Position numbers and translations under genes: made by a program. The notes under the pieces are model-generated. The model did no database searches. It had not been told where the DNA came from and was given only the letters and a program-made list of their open reading frames with translations. DNA of 64,000 nt from JAXLVB01 sp046329195 (GTDB lineage: Bacteria; Bacteroidota; Bacteroidia; Cytophagales; Spirosomataceae). Location: contig JAXLVB010000001.1 of NCBI GenBank assembly GCA_046329195.1, positions 930,001 to 994,000 on the forward strand, given 5' to 3'. How positions within the stretch are numbered: position 1 is the stretch's first letter; each line of letters begins with the position of its first letter. Shown one piece after another: positions 1 to 8,452 of the stretch.

Positions 1-321
1 TAGGTGATGAAGCCAAACTAAGGTAGCTCCCAAGATGGCTCCAATAAGCTGTGCCGGAATGTAGGTGCTGATTTTGCTCCAGTCACCTGTAGAGACGGCA
101 AAAGCTACCGTAACGGCGGGGTTAAGGTGAGCATCGGCACTGCCAAAGAAAGTAGAGACAAATATACCAAGCGTAACGGCAAATGCCCAGCCAGTGGTAA
201 TGACTATCCAGCCGCCGCTATGACCAAACGTGTTTTTTAGAGAAACATTAGCAACTACGCCGTTGCCAAGCAGAATGAGAACCGTGGTACCGATTAGTTC
301 GCCCCAAAAAGGAGAGTGCAT
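1..321 (-). CDS. MIP-family channel (aquaporin / glycerol facilitator), N-terminal part
   Basis: The window edge cuts this gene, so only the first 107 codons are visible, starting at an ATG whose complement lies at 319-321. The translation begins MHSPFWGELIGTTVLILLGN and contains the first half-helix signature HLNPAVT (residues about 65-71), the NPA motif that lines the pore of aquaporins and glycerol facilitators. Two to three hydrophobic segments precede and follow it. The family forms passive inner-membrane channels for water or small polyols. The sequence GNGVVAN followed by a long loop resembles GlpF-type members more than AqpZ, but the selectivity-filter residues in the missing C-terminal half are needed to decide. 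It is transcribed divergently from purB. Confidence 0.85.
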   Translation of the reverse strand, partial: MHSPFWGELIGTTVLILLGNGVVANVSLKNTFGHSGGWIVITTGWAFAVTLGIFVSTFFGSADAHLNPAVTVAFAVSTGDWSKISTYIPAQLIGAILGATLVWLHHL

Positions 322-464
322 AGGTTTAGTGTTAAAACGTGGGTAATTATCTACGAGTATAGAGCTTGGAAGACAGGTTAAGGATAATCCAAGATTTTTT
401 TGTACAAAGAAAAGATTTTACAAGGATTTGAGGCAAAAAGAGTAGAAATAAATTTTGTGGAAAG

Positions 465-472
465 TAACTTTG
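465..472 (+). promoter_or_regulatory. putative -7 box TAACTTTG for purB
   Basis: TAACTTTG matches the Bacteroidota sigma-ABfr consensus TAnnTTTG and sits 18 bases before the purB ATG. I see no clear TTG-type -33 box at the expected distance, so this is a moderate call. The core TAACTT recurs before several other genes in the window (for example 20.16 kb, 36.04 kb and 13.53 kb upstream regions). Confidence 0.4.
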
Positions 473-490
473 CTACTTAATTAAGCATGT

Positions 491-1840
491 ATGCTTCTGA
501 ATCAACTTTCCGCTATCTCGCCCGTAGATGGCCGCTACCGCAAGCAGGTAGAAAATTTAGCTCCTTATTTCTCAGAATATGGTCTTATTCTCTACCGAGT
601 TCGAGTCGAAATCGAATATTTTCTTGCTCTTTGCGAACTACCGCTGCCCCAACTCGAATCGTTGAATGGCCAAAACTGTCCGTATTTTCTTCGGAAAATT
701 TACGAGGATTTTTCGGAAAACGATGCTCTTCGCATCAAAGAAATTGAGCAGACTACAAATCACGACGTCAAAGCCGTAGAATACTTCATCAAAGAGCATT
801 TCACCGTATTAGGTTTGGAAAAATACAGTGAGTTTATCCATTTTGGACTTACGTCGCAAGATATTAATAACACTGCGATTCCTCTTTCGTTGAAAGATGC
901 TCTCGACACTCAGGTGTTACCTTTACTGCATCGCTTCGTCGAAAAACTACAAACACAAGCTTCGGCATGGCGCTCTGTAGCCATGCTGGCTCATACACAT
1001 GGGCAGCCGGCTTCGCCTACCAGTTTAGGAAAAGAATGGCAAGTGTTTGTAGAACGGATACAGCGTCAATTAGACTTGCTCGCAATGATTCCGTATAGTG
1101 CGAAGTTTGGAGGTGCAACTGGAAATTTCAACGCCCATACCGTAGCGTATCCGACGATAGACTGGGTAACGTTTGGGAATAATTTTGTACAAAAACTGGG
1201 GCTTCAGCGCAGCCGATACACTACCCAAATAGAGCACTATGATAACTTAGCGGCTTTGATGGATAACCTTAAACGCCTGAATACCATCGGAATAGACTTT
1301 GCTCGTGACGTCTGGACATATGTTTCGATGGGCTACTTTAAGCAAAAAATAAAAGCAGGAGAAGTTGGTTCATCGGCTATGCCTCACAAAGTGAATCCGA
1401 TAGATTTTGAAAATGCCGAGGGGAATTTGGGCGTTGCGAATGCCTTGTATGAGCATTTTTCGGCAAAGTTGCCTATTTCGAGGCTACAGCGGGATTTGAC
1501 TGACTCAACCGTTTTACGAAATGTAGGCGTACCCGTTGCGCATCAGGTAATAGCCCTTAACTCCTTGCTAAAGGGGTTGAATAAACTCGAACTTAATCAA
1601 GCCGCCCTTGTGGCTGACCTCGAAGACAACTGGGCTGTAGTAGCCGAAGGTATTCAGACCATTTTGCGTAGAGAAGGTTATCCACAGCCCTACGAAGCCT
1701 TGAAAGCGCTCACTCGAACAAACGAAAAAATCACAGGACAAACAATAAGTGATTTTGTGGATTCGTTGGCGGTACGAGATACCGTGAAGCAAGAACTAAA
1801 GCAACTTTCGCCTCACAACTATACGGGTTTGGTTGAATAA
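491..1840 (+). CDS. purB: Adenylosuccinate lyase
   Basis: This 449-residue protein catalyses two beta-eliminations that release fumarate: SAICAR to AICAR, and adenylosuccinate to AMP, in cytosolic purine synthesis. The start MLLNQLSAISPVDGRYRKQ is the usual opening of the family. The histidine region HTHGQPASPTSLGKE lies near residue 168. The fumarase/aspartase superfamily signature GSSAMPHKVNP lies near residues 292-302 and carries the mobile-loop serine. The length fits the E. coli-type enzyme (about 456 residues). It stands alone on the plus strand, with no other pur gene nearby. No frameshift or missing catalytic motif is seen, so the assignment is secure. Confidence 0.97.
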   Translation: MLLNQLSAISPVDGRYRKQVENLAPYFSEYGLILYRVRVEIEYFLALCELPLPQLESLNGQNCPYFLRKIYEDFSENDALRIKEIEQTTNHDVKAVEYFIKEHFTVLGLEKYSEFIHFGLTSQDINNTAIPLSLKDALDTQVLPLLHRFVEKLQTQASAWRSVAMLAHTHGQPASPTSLGKEWQVFVERIQRQLDLLAMIPYSAKFGGATGNFNAHTVAYPTIDWVTFGNNFVQKLGLQRSRYTTQIEHYDNLAALMDNLKRLNTIGIDFARDVWTYVSMGYFKQKIKAGEVGSSAMPHKVNPIDFENAEGNLGVANALYEHFSAKLPISRLQRDLTDSTVLRNVGVPVAHQVIALNSLLKGLNKLELNQAALVADLEDNWAVVAEGIQTILRREGYPQPYEALKALTRTNEKITGQTISDFVDSLAVRDTVKQELKQLSPHNYTGLVE

Positions 1841-1951
1841 GTATTAAGATTCTGTTGAATAACCGTTGGATAAGCAAATTGGCAAAATTTAAAAAGGTAT
1901 CATTTTTAGTTGTACCTTTACCAAGAATCAATCCCAAAGACATCTTTTAGC

Positions 1952-2749
1952 ATGAAGAACATTGTACTCTTTGTATTAATCCTTGCCTGTTTTATTGGTT
2001 CTGATGCCGAAGCACAGCGCCGTCGCTTCGGTCGGTATTCGTTGGTAGATGGATTCTCCATAACAGCCAAAGGCGGTATGAATATAGCCATGGTGGAGTT
2101 GAATGAGAAAAACACAAGCTGGGTAACAGGTATTGCTATCAATAAAGGTATATCAGAATTTTTTAATGTTCGATTAGAATTAGAAACAGGCGTTTTGAAA
2201 GGCCAAAAAGTAGATTACTACAATTCACGGTTTCGGACGGATTTTTACCAAATCAATCTGATGCCGATTTTGAATTTGGGGCGGATTATTTTTGACGAAA
2301 GCCCCGTAAACTTAGGGGTATATGCAGGAATTGGGACGATTCGATTCAATGCTGCGGCGTATGATATTCCTACAGGTCGGCTTCAACGAGTAACGAGTGA
2401 TGATTACAGCCGCCACACTACTACGTTTGTGAAGGTAGGAACAGGCCAAGGTGACGATGGAATCTATTATACCAAAGAACGTACCATTCCGATGGGTATT
2501 CTACTGAGTATGCCTTTGGGAGAATCGCTCAACGTGGGGCTTGATTTTCGATATAATTGGGTGCGTACCGATAAGCTAGACGCCACATCAGGTTTAGACA
2601 CCTCGGCCATGTACAACAACAACGGTATCAACCTGTTGTGGGGTAATAAAACCTACAGCGATACCCCCAATGACAAATGGTCGTCGGTAAGTGTGACGCT
2701 CACGTACAAGTTTGCTTCACAGTTTTCAAAGTTTCAGCGAGGTGTTTAG
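1952..2749 (+). CDS. Secreted outer-membrane beta-barrel-like protein, function unknown
   Basis: The chosen ATG gives 265 residues with a clear signal peptide (MKNIVLFVLILACFIGSDAEAQ). An upstream in-frame ATG-like extension to 1910 would bury this signal and is not preferred. The mature part alternates short hydrophobic and polar strands (for example FFNVRLELETG, YQINLMPILNLG, LNVGLDFRYNWVR) and ends SVSVTLTYKFASQFSKFQRGV, as in outer-membrane beta-barrels of the PorT/OmpW-like size class. This suggests a porin-like or PorT-like outer-membrane protein, but I cannot name a family. A terminator follows at once, so it is probably transcribed alone. Confidence 0.7.
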   Translation: MKNIVLFVLILACFIGSDAEAQRRRFGRYSLVDGFSITAKGGMNIAMVELNEKNTSWVTGIAINKGISEFFNVRLELETGVLKGQKVDYYNSRFRTDFYQINLMPILNLGRIIFDESPVNLGVYAGIGTIRFNAAAYDIPTGRLQRVTSDDYSRHTTTFVKVGTGQGDDGIYYTKERTIPMGILLSMPLGESLNVGLDFRYNWVRTDKLDATSGLDTSAMYNNNGINLLWGNKTYSDTPNDKWSSVSVTLTYKFASQFSKFQRGV

Positions 2750-2770
2750 ACTTTGCACTACGATTTCAGC

Positions 2771-2803
2771 AAAGCCCCACATCCGGTGTGTGGGCTTTTT
2801 TTA
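2771..2803 (+). terminator. rho-independent terminator after the barrel-like gene
   Basis: A GC-rich stem (AAAGCCCCACA pairing with TGTGTGGGCTTT around a TCCGG loop, one bulge) is followed by a run of seven T. Confidence 0.8.
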
Positions 2804-2842
2804 TGGCATTGTTTGTACAATAACCCTTCTTTTTTGTTCGTT

Positions 2843-3334
2843 ATGAAGGCAGAACATCGTCTATTCAGGATTGTTGTTGTATTTTGCTTTTGGAGCGTTG
2901 AGTCTTATGGGCAGCCCGTGCGAGTGATACGCTTTGAGGAACTTCAAAAACTGTATTCACAACCTACTGACACCCTCTACATTGTCAATTTTTGGGCAAC
3001 ATGGTGCCGCCCTTGTGTAGCCGAACTGCCCAATTTTGAACGAGCCCACCGCTACTATCAAAATAAAAAAGTCAAAATCGTATTGGTTAGCATGGATTTT
3101 GCTAAAGATTTAAAAAGCAAAGTTCAGCCATTTATTACTAAAAAACAGCTCAAAAACCCCGTTGTACTACTCAACGAAATGGATGGCAATCAGTTTATAG
3201 ACCAAGTAGATACTTCGTGGACAGGAGCCATTCCAGCAACGCTGCTCGTCAATACACGTCGTCAAAAACGAAAGTTTTTTGAAAAAGAACTGACGTACGA
3301 CCAGCTGGTTCAAGAAATAAATGGTTTGTTGTGA
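2843..3334 (+). CDS. TlpA-like thioredoxin-fold protein
   Basis: The ATG at 2843 gives a 163-residue protein with an N-terminal hydrophobic signal (residues about 8-23, ending ESYGQ). The thioredoxin fold carries the active-site motif WATWCRPC, and the cis-proline loop is seen in GAIPATLLVN. The WCxxC sequence and strand order are those of TlpA/ResA-type periplasmic disulfide reductases, which reduce cytochrome c or other exported proteins. The next gene, 68 bases downstream, is also thioredoxin-fold, so the two may act together on exported thiols. The substrate cannot be told from sequence. Confidence 0.85.
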   Translation: MKAEHRLFRIVVVFCFWSVESYGQPVRVIRFEELQKLYSQPTDTLYIVNFWATWCRPCVAELPNFERAHRYYQNKKVKIVLVSMDFAKDLKSKVQPFITKKQLKNPVVLLNEMDGNQFIDQVDTSWTGAIPATLLVNTRRQKRKFFEKELTYDQLVQEINGLL

Positions 3335-3401
3335 CAATTGCTGGATATTTCGTCAAAATGTTGTAACTTCCTTTACGAAAATGGTACTCAATGCAATGAT
3401 T

Positions 3402-4022
3402 ATGAAACTTACCACCTATTTGGTTTCGCTCTTGGTGGCTGTTGGTACGGGTATTTACTCGTTTTTGGGTGGAGCCACCCCCTACAATATCGGAGATACG
3501 GTGTCGGACTTCCAACTCAAAAGTACCGATAGCAAGGTGGTATCGATGGCGGCCTATCGCCCCGATGCAAAAGGATATATCCTTGCTTTTACGTGTAACC
3601 ACTGTCCGTTTTCGAGAGCTTACGAAGACCGCATTATTGCCCTCGACCGCCAGTATGCACCCAAAGGGTATCCGGTCATAGCCATTAACCCCAATGACCC
3701 TTCGGCGTATGAAGAAGACTCGATGGACAACATGCGTGCTCGTGCCAAAGAGAAAAACTACTCATTTCCGTATTTGGCCGACGAAAGTCAGGAGGTAACT
3801 CGGGCTTTTGGTGCTACTCGTACACCGAGCATTTACGTTGTGAAAAAAGAAGGCGATAAGTTTGTATTGCAATACATGGGTACAATTGACGATAACTCGC
3901 AAGATCCCGCAGGCGTAACCAAAAAATATGTGGAAGACGCCATCAATAACTTACTGGTTGGAAAACCCGTGATGATGACCACCACCAAGTCGGTGGGATG
4001 TGCCATCAAATGGAAAAGCTAA
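3402..4022 (+). CDS. Exported redoxin (PRX-like / thioredoxin family) with CNHCP motif
   Basis: This protein of about 206 residues starts at the ATG directly before its signal peptide (MKLTTYLVSLLVAVGTGIYSF). In-frame ATGs at 3381 and 3396 are alternatives. The mature domain begins IGDTVSDFQLKSTDSK, typical of AhpC/TSA-type redoxins, and has FTCNHCPFSRAYEDR in place of WCxxC. The CNHCP signature defines a thioredoxin-like family widespread in Bacteroidota, whose members are usually annotated only as thioredoxin family protein. A cis-Pro follows in RTPSIYVV. Its likely role is thiol-dependent redox chemistry in the periplasm. The electron donor and target are unknown. Confidence 0.8.
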   Translation: MKLTTYLVSLLVAVGTGIYSFLGGATPYNIGDTVSDFQLKSTDSKVVSMAAYRPDAKGYILAFTCNHCPFSRAYEDRIIALDRQYAPKGYPVIAINPNDPSAYEEDSMDNMRARAKEKNYSFPYLADESQEVTRAFGATRTPSIYVVKKEGDKFVLQYMGTIDDNSQDPAGVTKKYVEDAINNLLVGKPVMMTTTKSVGCAIKWKS

Positions 4023-4047
4023 GCCATTACACATACTAAGACATAGT

Positions 4048-4085
4048 GAAAAGCCGACAGTTTCTGTTCGGCTTTTTCGTTTTTT
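4048..4085 (+). terminator. terminator between redoxin gene and mazG
   Basis: GAAAAGCCGA pairs with TCGGCTTTTTC, with an inner CAG/CTG extension, and is followed by a T-rich stretch (TTTTTCGTTTTTTT). Confidence 0.75.
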
Positions 4086-4098
4086 TGCGGGATACTCT

Positions 4099-4106
4099 TA
4101 TCTTTG
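4099..4106 (+). promoter_or_regulatory. putative -7 box TATCTTTG very close to the mazG start
   Basis: TATCTTTG is a full match to TAnnTTTG. Only five bases separate it from the mazG ATG at 4112, so the transcript would start at or next to the initiation codon (leaderless or nearly so). Confidence 0.5.
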
Positions 4107-4111
4107 TGTAT

Positions 4112-4927
4112 ATGCAAAACAATACAGAAATAACCCCAAATACCACCCGGCAAGCTCAATTAACGGCATTTGACCGACTCTTGACTATTATGGACGACCT
4201 TCGGGAAAAATGCCCGTGGGATCGCAAACAGACCATTGAGAGTCTGCGGCATTTGACCATTGAAGAAACCTACGAACTATCGGATGCTATACTGGAAGGG
4301 AATTTGCACGAAGTGAAAAAAGAACTTGGCGATGTGGTGTTGCACATCGTGTTTTATGCCAAAATCGCCTCCGAAACCAAGCAGTTTGACATAGCCGATG
4401 TATTGAATGGAATCTGTGAGAAACTAATCGCACGGCATCCGCATATTTATGGAAATGTGGAAGCCACCACCGAAGAACAGGTCAAGCAAAACTGGGAAGC
4501 ACTCAAAATAAAAGAAGGCAACACATCGGTGCTCGGCGGTGTACCGACCTCGCTGCCTGCGCTCGTGAAAGCCATGCGGATTCAAGAAAAAGCTCGTGGG
4601 GCGGGGTTTGACTGGGAAGAGAAACATCAGGTGTGGGAGAAAGTACGAGAGGAGATGGAGGAGTTTCAACGAGAATTTAATACCATTGAAAACGAGGCGA
4701 TTAACGCCGAAAAGGCAGAGGCGGAGTTTGGAGATTTGTTGTTCTCGTTGGTGAATTATGCCCGATTTATCGACATCAATCCAGAAACAGCGCTAGAACG
4801 AACCAACAAAAAATTCATCAAACGGTTTAGTTACTTAGAAGAGCAAGCCCGTCAGAAGGGTAAAGCACTGCGAGACATGACCTTGGCCGAAATGGATGTG
4901 TATTGGGAAGAAGCCAAACGGCTATGA
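4112..4927 (+). CDS. mazG: Nucleoside triphosphate pyrophosphohydrolase MazG
   Basis: The ATG at 4112 gives 271 residues, close to E. coli MazG (263). The protein has two tandem MazG all-alpha NTP-PPase domains. The first contains KCPWDRKQT, then EETYELSDAI and KKELGDVVLH, which supply the EExxE and ExxD magnesium ligands. The second contains GFDWEEKHQVWEKVREEMEEF and EFGDLLFSLVNYARF. The family hydrolyses (d)NTPs to NMP and pyrophosphate, cleaning aberrant nucleotides or lowering ppGpp-linked effects. An upstream in-frame ATG at 4046 lies inside the terminator stem and is rejected. The gene is flanked by a terminator upstream and a T9SS-cargo gene 21 bases downstream. Confidence 0.95.
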   Translation: MQNNTEITPNTTRQAQLTAFDRLLTIMDDLREKCPWDRKQTIESLRHLTIEETYELSDAILEGNLHEVKKELGDVVLHIVFYAKIASETKQFDIADVLNGICEKLIARHPHIYGNVEATTEEQVKQNWEALKIKEGNTSVLGGVPTSLPALVKAMRIQEKARGAGFDWEEKHQVWEKVREEMEEFQREFNTIENEAINAEKAEAEFGDLLFSLVNYARFIDINPETALERTNKKFIKRFSYLEEQARQKGKALRDMTLAEMDVYWEEAKRL

Positions 4928-4948
4928 AAACAATAAACCCAATCCCTT

Positions 4949-6250
4949 ATGAAAACAGTTGTACCGAAAAGCCTTCTCTTGGGAATCTTCTGCTGGCTCG
5001 CAACGGGTATTGCTTTGGGGCAGACGACGTACTTTAGTCAAGATTTTGCTGGAGGTGGTACAATTAACGACTACAATACTGGTAGTACCCATAAATTTAC
5101 AGGTATTGGGCTATCGACAGGTGCAACGGGTATAACTGTTTCGATTGTCAATAATGCCTTAGAGTTTGAGCGTACCGCCGGTACAAATGGAGGGTATTTT
5201 AGTAAAATAGATGGCTTTTCTGGTACTCCATCAACAATGATTCTACAATTCAGTATGAATCTATTCTCAAATAGTAAATCACAGGCGGGAGCAGCTACGT
5301 TTTTTTTAGGAACTGGTTTTGCAAATAATGCTACAAACATCTATTCATCTTCAGAGGTCTTTGCTAAACTAACTATTGACTTTAATTCAACAAGTGGGCA
5401 ATTTCGCTTTAGAGATATTGCCTCTAATACAACAACTGCATATTTCTCTGGAAATCAATCCATTACTTGGATACTCAAGAGCTCTGGGTATAATACGACT
5501 TACAATATTCCAAGTGTGGGTACTGGTTCTTTAACCTATGGGAAATGGGATTTATGGGTTGGTTCAACAAAAGTATTTTCTGGACTGGATGCTATTAATC
5601 CTGCTTTACCAATGGCAGAGTTTAAATTTACATTCAATGGAGCAGCTTCACCAGCTTTAGCAAAGCTATCACTGGACAATTTTTTGATTAGGGATATTGA
5701 AGGCTTTTTACCCGTTTCGCTTACTAAATTCAACGCACAAGTCAATGAGGAGCAAGACGTAGAAGTAGAATGGATGACAGCTAGTGAACGGAACAGCAAG
5801 TCGTTTACTATAGAGCGGAGCAGCGATTTAAAAACCTATACCACCATAGCTCAACTCGATGCAGCAGGCAATAGTAATAACCTAACTACCTACCGCTTTA
5901 AGGACGAAAATCCCCTATTAGGTACTAGTTATTATCGCTTGCTACAGACTGATTTGGACGGCAGTACGGTACCTTACCGACCCGTAGCCGTGACAATTGA
6001 AACAGACTTCAGTATTTTTCCTAATCCTGTTGCTACCACCTCCCCTACTTGGACCATACGACACCCCCAAGCTACAGACCTAACGGTTCGTCTGCTCAAT
6101 GCCTTGGGGCTAGAGTTACCAGCCAAAGTTCAATCTCTACCTGCGCAAGAATGGTTGGTTACGCCCAACCAAGCCTTATCGGCAGGGATGTACATCTTGC
6201 AAGTAGAATCATCGAACAAAATTCAAACCAAAAAGGTCTGGATTTATTGA
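4949..6250 (+). CDS. T9SS type A sorting-domain protein (paralogue 1)
   Basis: The 433-residue protein has an N-terminal signal peptide (to about residue 24, ALGQ) and a beta-rich N-terminal domain of about 225 residues. Next comes the EGFLPVSLTKFNAQV segment (about 252-266) that introduces a fibronectin-like module (ERSSDLKTYTTIAQLDAAGN, SYYRLLQTDLDGS). It ends in a T9SS type A C-terminal domain (SIFPNPVATTSPTW to YILQVESSNKIQTKKVWIY). Such cargo crosses the outer membrane through the type IX system and is released or surface-anchored. The N-terminal domain is not recognised. The next gene encodes a paralogue with the same plan, which suggests local duplication. The middle part is visibly more AT-rich than the surrounding genes. 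Confidence 0.85.
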   Translation: MKTVVPKSLLLGIFCWLATGIALGQTTYFSQDFAGGGTINDYNTGSTHKFTGIGLSTGATGITVSIVNNALEFERTAGTNGGYFSKIDGFSGTPSTMILQFSMNLFSNSKSQAGAATFFLGTGFANNATNIYSSSEVFAKLTIDFNSTSGQFRFRDIASNTTTAYFSGNQSITWILKSSGYNTTYNIPSVGTGSLTYGKWDLWVGSTKVFSGLDAINPALPMAEFKFTFNGAASPALAKLSLDNFLIRDIEGFLPVSLTKFNAQVNEEQDVEVEWMTASERNSKSFTIERSSDLKTYTTIAQLDAAGNSNNLTTYRFKDENPLLGTSYYRLLQTDLDGSTVPYRPVAVTIETDFSIFPNPVATTSPTWTIRHPQATDLTVRLLNALGLELPAKVQSLPAQEWLVTPNQALSAGMYILQVESSNKIQTKKVWIY

Positions 6251-6455
6251 TATTGGTTGGAAATTATAGATGCCGTTCAATAAAAAACAGGTTTTTCCCG
6301 TTATTGGGAGGTAATTATTCCGTATTTTTGCTACCCAAGGTACATTCACTGCAGACTACAAAGCGCATTGATGAATCTATTTGCTTGATAGTCAGAATAT
6401 TAACAACTATCACTTAAAAGCGAATTACCTTGCGCAAGTGTAAAACGCTTCATTC

Positions 6456-7937
6456 ATGAGGAGACGACTACTTTTATTTTTTCTGCACGGATGTTTAATC
6501 TTAGCTGGTGGTTGGGGAAATCTGGCATTTGCTCAGAAGACCTACTTTCACATGAATAAACTCCCCAGTATAAGAGCGGATATTCCAGGGAATTTATCAA
6601 CGATAAGTGTTAATCCTACCCCGCCCATAAATGATACTATTAGCTATACAAGCATAAAGTGGGCATCGATTGACTCCGCCTTCGCAAATTCTTATTTTAC
6701 AGCAATGGTATCTCCATATGCCAATCCACCGGAGGTTGGTGTGTTAAAGTTTTATCGCCAAAAATTGGTAGGTGCCGAAAATGTTAAACAACCCAACCCT
6801 GTAGCATTTGCACGAACAGCTTCGCTTGATCCTGTTCCTAAAAAATTATTAGTGCAAATGAGGTTTAAAATGCCTACTTCTTTTCAAACGGCTACCTCAG
6901 ATAGTACAATTGCTACTTTTTTTGTAGGCTCCAATTTTGCAGATGATGTTTTAAGACCTTCAGACTCAAATATTCACAGTTTATTTTCAATAAGAACAAC
7001 AGCATCTAATTCGTCAGATTTTTTCCGGTTAGGAGGTAGTACAAAAGAACTAACTACTTTATTAACGTTTGTTCGGGTTTCGATGGTAATAAATAATTCT
7101 GACGCCCCATTTAATTACACATTTAATGAACTTAAAGATAAAAATAACCCTAATGGGTTAAGTCATACAGGAACAGTAGCTCCTGATACATACGACTTAT
7201 GGGTGGATTTCGACCCTAATACCACTACCAATGGAGATTTAAATTACTCTTCAGTTTTTGAAACAGAGCTTTTGATTAATGATGGTGCTGCCACAACACC
7301 TAATATAGACATTACCAATTTCAAATTTATATTCGACCCAAGTAGAAAAACTGAACTTCAAATCTTGGAGTTATACATTCGTAGTATAGAAGGGTACTTG
7401 CCAGTAGAGTTGTTGTATTTTAATGGTCAAGTGACCGACGACCAAAAAGTATTGCTCAACTGGGCTACGGCTACCGAAAAACAAAGCAGCCATTTTTTGA
7501 TTCAACGGAGTAAAGATTTAAAAACCTATACTGACGTTGCCAAGGTAAAAGCCGCAGGGAATTCGGCGAGCCGCTTGGCGTATTCTCTCACCGACGAAGC
7601 CCCGCTCAAAGGTACCAGCTATTATCGGCTGATTCAGGTTGATTTAGATGGTTCGGAACACCCGTATCGTCCTGTAGCTGTGCGGATTAATGACGACAGT
7701 GAGATTGAAGTGTATCCAAACCCCTCTAACGGCGAATCCATTCATGTACGAGTGGCTAACCCAGAGGCTACAGTACAAATGCACAGCATGTCGGGTATGC
7801 CGGTGTCGGTCAGTGCGGTTCGAAGTGCGTCGGATGAATTTACGCTAACTCCTTCGGGGCCATTGGCACAAGGAGTCTATATTGTAACCGTTACAACTCC
7901 TGAAAGCACCCAGCGTAAAAAATTAGTGATTCGTTAA
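6456..7937 (+). CDS. T9SS type A sorting-domain protein (paralogue 2)
   Basis: The 493-residue protein has a signal peptide (MRRRLLLFFLHG to AFAQ) and a divergent N-terminal domain. The shared pivot EGYLPVELLYFNGQV is followed by a module with RSKDLKTYTDVAKVKAAGN and SYYRLIQVDLDGS, matching the preceding gene nearly position for position. The C-terminal sorting domain begins EVYPNPSNGESI and ends GVYIVTVTTPESTQRKKLVIR. Segments such as ATFFVGSNFADD and TYDLWVDF also align with ATFFLGTGFANN and KWDLWVGS in paralogue 1, so the N-terminal domains are related too. The role is unknown: the protein is probably secreted or surface-exposed. Two terminators follow. Confidence 0.85.
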   Translation: MRRRLLLFFLHGCLILAGGWGNLAFAQKTYFHMNKLPSIRADIPGNLSTISVNPTPPINDTISYTSIKWASIDSAFANSYFTAMVSPYANPPEVGVLKFYRQKLVGAENVKQPNPVAFARTASLDPVPKKLLVQMRFKMPTSFQTATSDSTIATFFVGSNFADDVLRPSDSNIHSLFSIRTTASNSSDFFRLGGSTKELTTLLTFVRVSMVINNSDAPFNYTFNELKDKNNPNGLSHTGTVAPDTYDLWVDFDPNTTTNGDLNYSSVFETELLINDGAATTPNIDITNFKFIFDPSRKTELQILELYIRSIEGYLPVELLYFNGQVTDDQKVLLNWATATEKQSSHFLIQRSKDLKTYTDVAKVKAAGNSASRLAYSLTDEAPLKGTSYYRLIQVDLDGSEHPYRPVAVRINDDSEIEVYPNPSNGESIHVRVANPEATVQMHSMSGMPVSVSAVRSASDEFTLTPSGPLAQGVYIVTVTTPESTQRKKLVIR

Positions 7938-7951
7938 GAAATTCATTCTCC

Positions 7952-7987
7952 AAATATCCCTTTCTCTTGCCGAGAAAGGGATATTTT
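7952..7987 (+). terminator. strong rho-independent terminator
   Basis: Perfect 15-base arms (AAATATCCCTTTCTC and its complement) flank a TTGCC loop, ending in a short T run. It lies just after the second T9SS-cargo gene. Confidence 0.85.
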
Positions 7988-7990
7988 TAA

Positions 7991-8016
7991 AAGGCATCCT
8001 TATGGATGCTTTTTTG
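7991..8016 (+). terminator. second terminator in tandem
   Basis: GCATCC and GGATGC pair around TTAT and are followed by TTTTTTGTTTT. It comes only three bases after the first terminator. Confidence 0.7.
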
Positions 8017-8082
8017 TTTTGTGAGTAATTAAACCTTTGAAATGCAGATGGTTCTAACAGACAAATTAACTGTACAGAAACC

Positions 8083-8295
8083 ATGAAAGCCTTAAAAGTT
8101 AGTCTGATTGTATTGCTTGTAGCCGCACTTAGTTCTTGTGCCTCTACGGCTCGTGTAGGTGGTGGTGTAAGCGCTGGGGTGTATCGTCCCTACGGAGGGT
8201 ATAGATGGGCAACACCATCGCCTATTATCGTTAAACCAAGACCCGTAGTGATAGTCCGAACACCTCGGGTTCATACCTATCCACGCAGATGGTAG
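8083..8295 (+). CDS. Small lipoprotein, 70 residues
   Basis: The peptide begins MKALKVSLIVLLVAALSSCAS, a lipoprotein signal with lipobox LSSC, so the mature protein probably starts at Cys19 and is lipid-anchored. The rest is a short Tyr/Gly/Pro/Arg-rich tail (YRPYGGYRWATPSPIIV, then RPVVIVRTPRVHTYPRRW). It resembles the small basic envelope proteins common in this phylum. The tail recalls the N-terminal part of the Gly/Tyr-rich protein at 23.5-24.1 kb (RPRV, PPLIV, VRVV). No function can be assigned. It is flanked by terminators on both sides, so it is a single-gene unit. Confidence 0.75.
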   Translation: MKALKVSLIVLLVAALSSCASTARVGGGVSAGVYRPYGGYRWATPSPIIVKPRPVVIVRTPRVHTYPRRW

Positions 8296-8315
8296 CGTTC
8301 TGAACGTATTTACAA

Positions 8316-8347
8316 GAGGAGAGGGCGCAGCCCTCCCCTCTGTTGTT
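8316..8347 (+). terminator. terminator after the small lipoprotein gene
   Basis: GAGGAGAGGGC pairs with GCCCTCCCCTC (one mismatch) around a GCA loop, and TGTTGTTT follows. Confidence 0.6.
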
Positions 8348-8428
8348 TAGGCAGAATATTTTTGAGTAATCGGCGTTTTCCAGACTGTTACACGCAGCAG
8401 TAGTAAACCAAATGGAGCATTTGCTAGT

Positions 8429-8436
8429 TATCTTTG
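8429..8436 (+). promoter_or_regulatory. putative -7 box TATCTTTG
   Basis: A full TAnnTTTG match lies 16 bases before the ATG at 8453, so the predicted leader is very short. No clear -33 box is seen. Confidence 0.4.
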
Positions 8437-8452
8437 TAAGAAAAATAGTACA

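Noticed and set aside
6049..6417. 122-codon frame overlapping the end of the first T9SS-cargo gene
   Set aside because: Its first half is out of phase with the sorting domain; the tail in the gap shows no family features.
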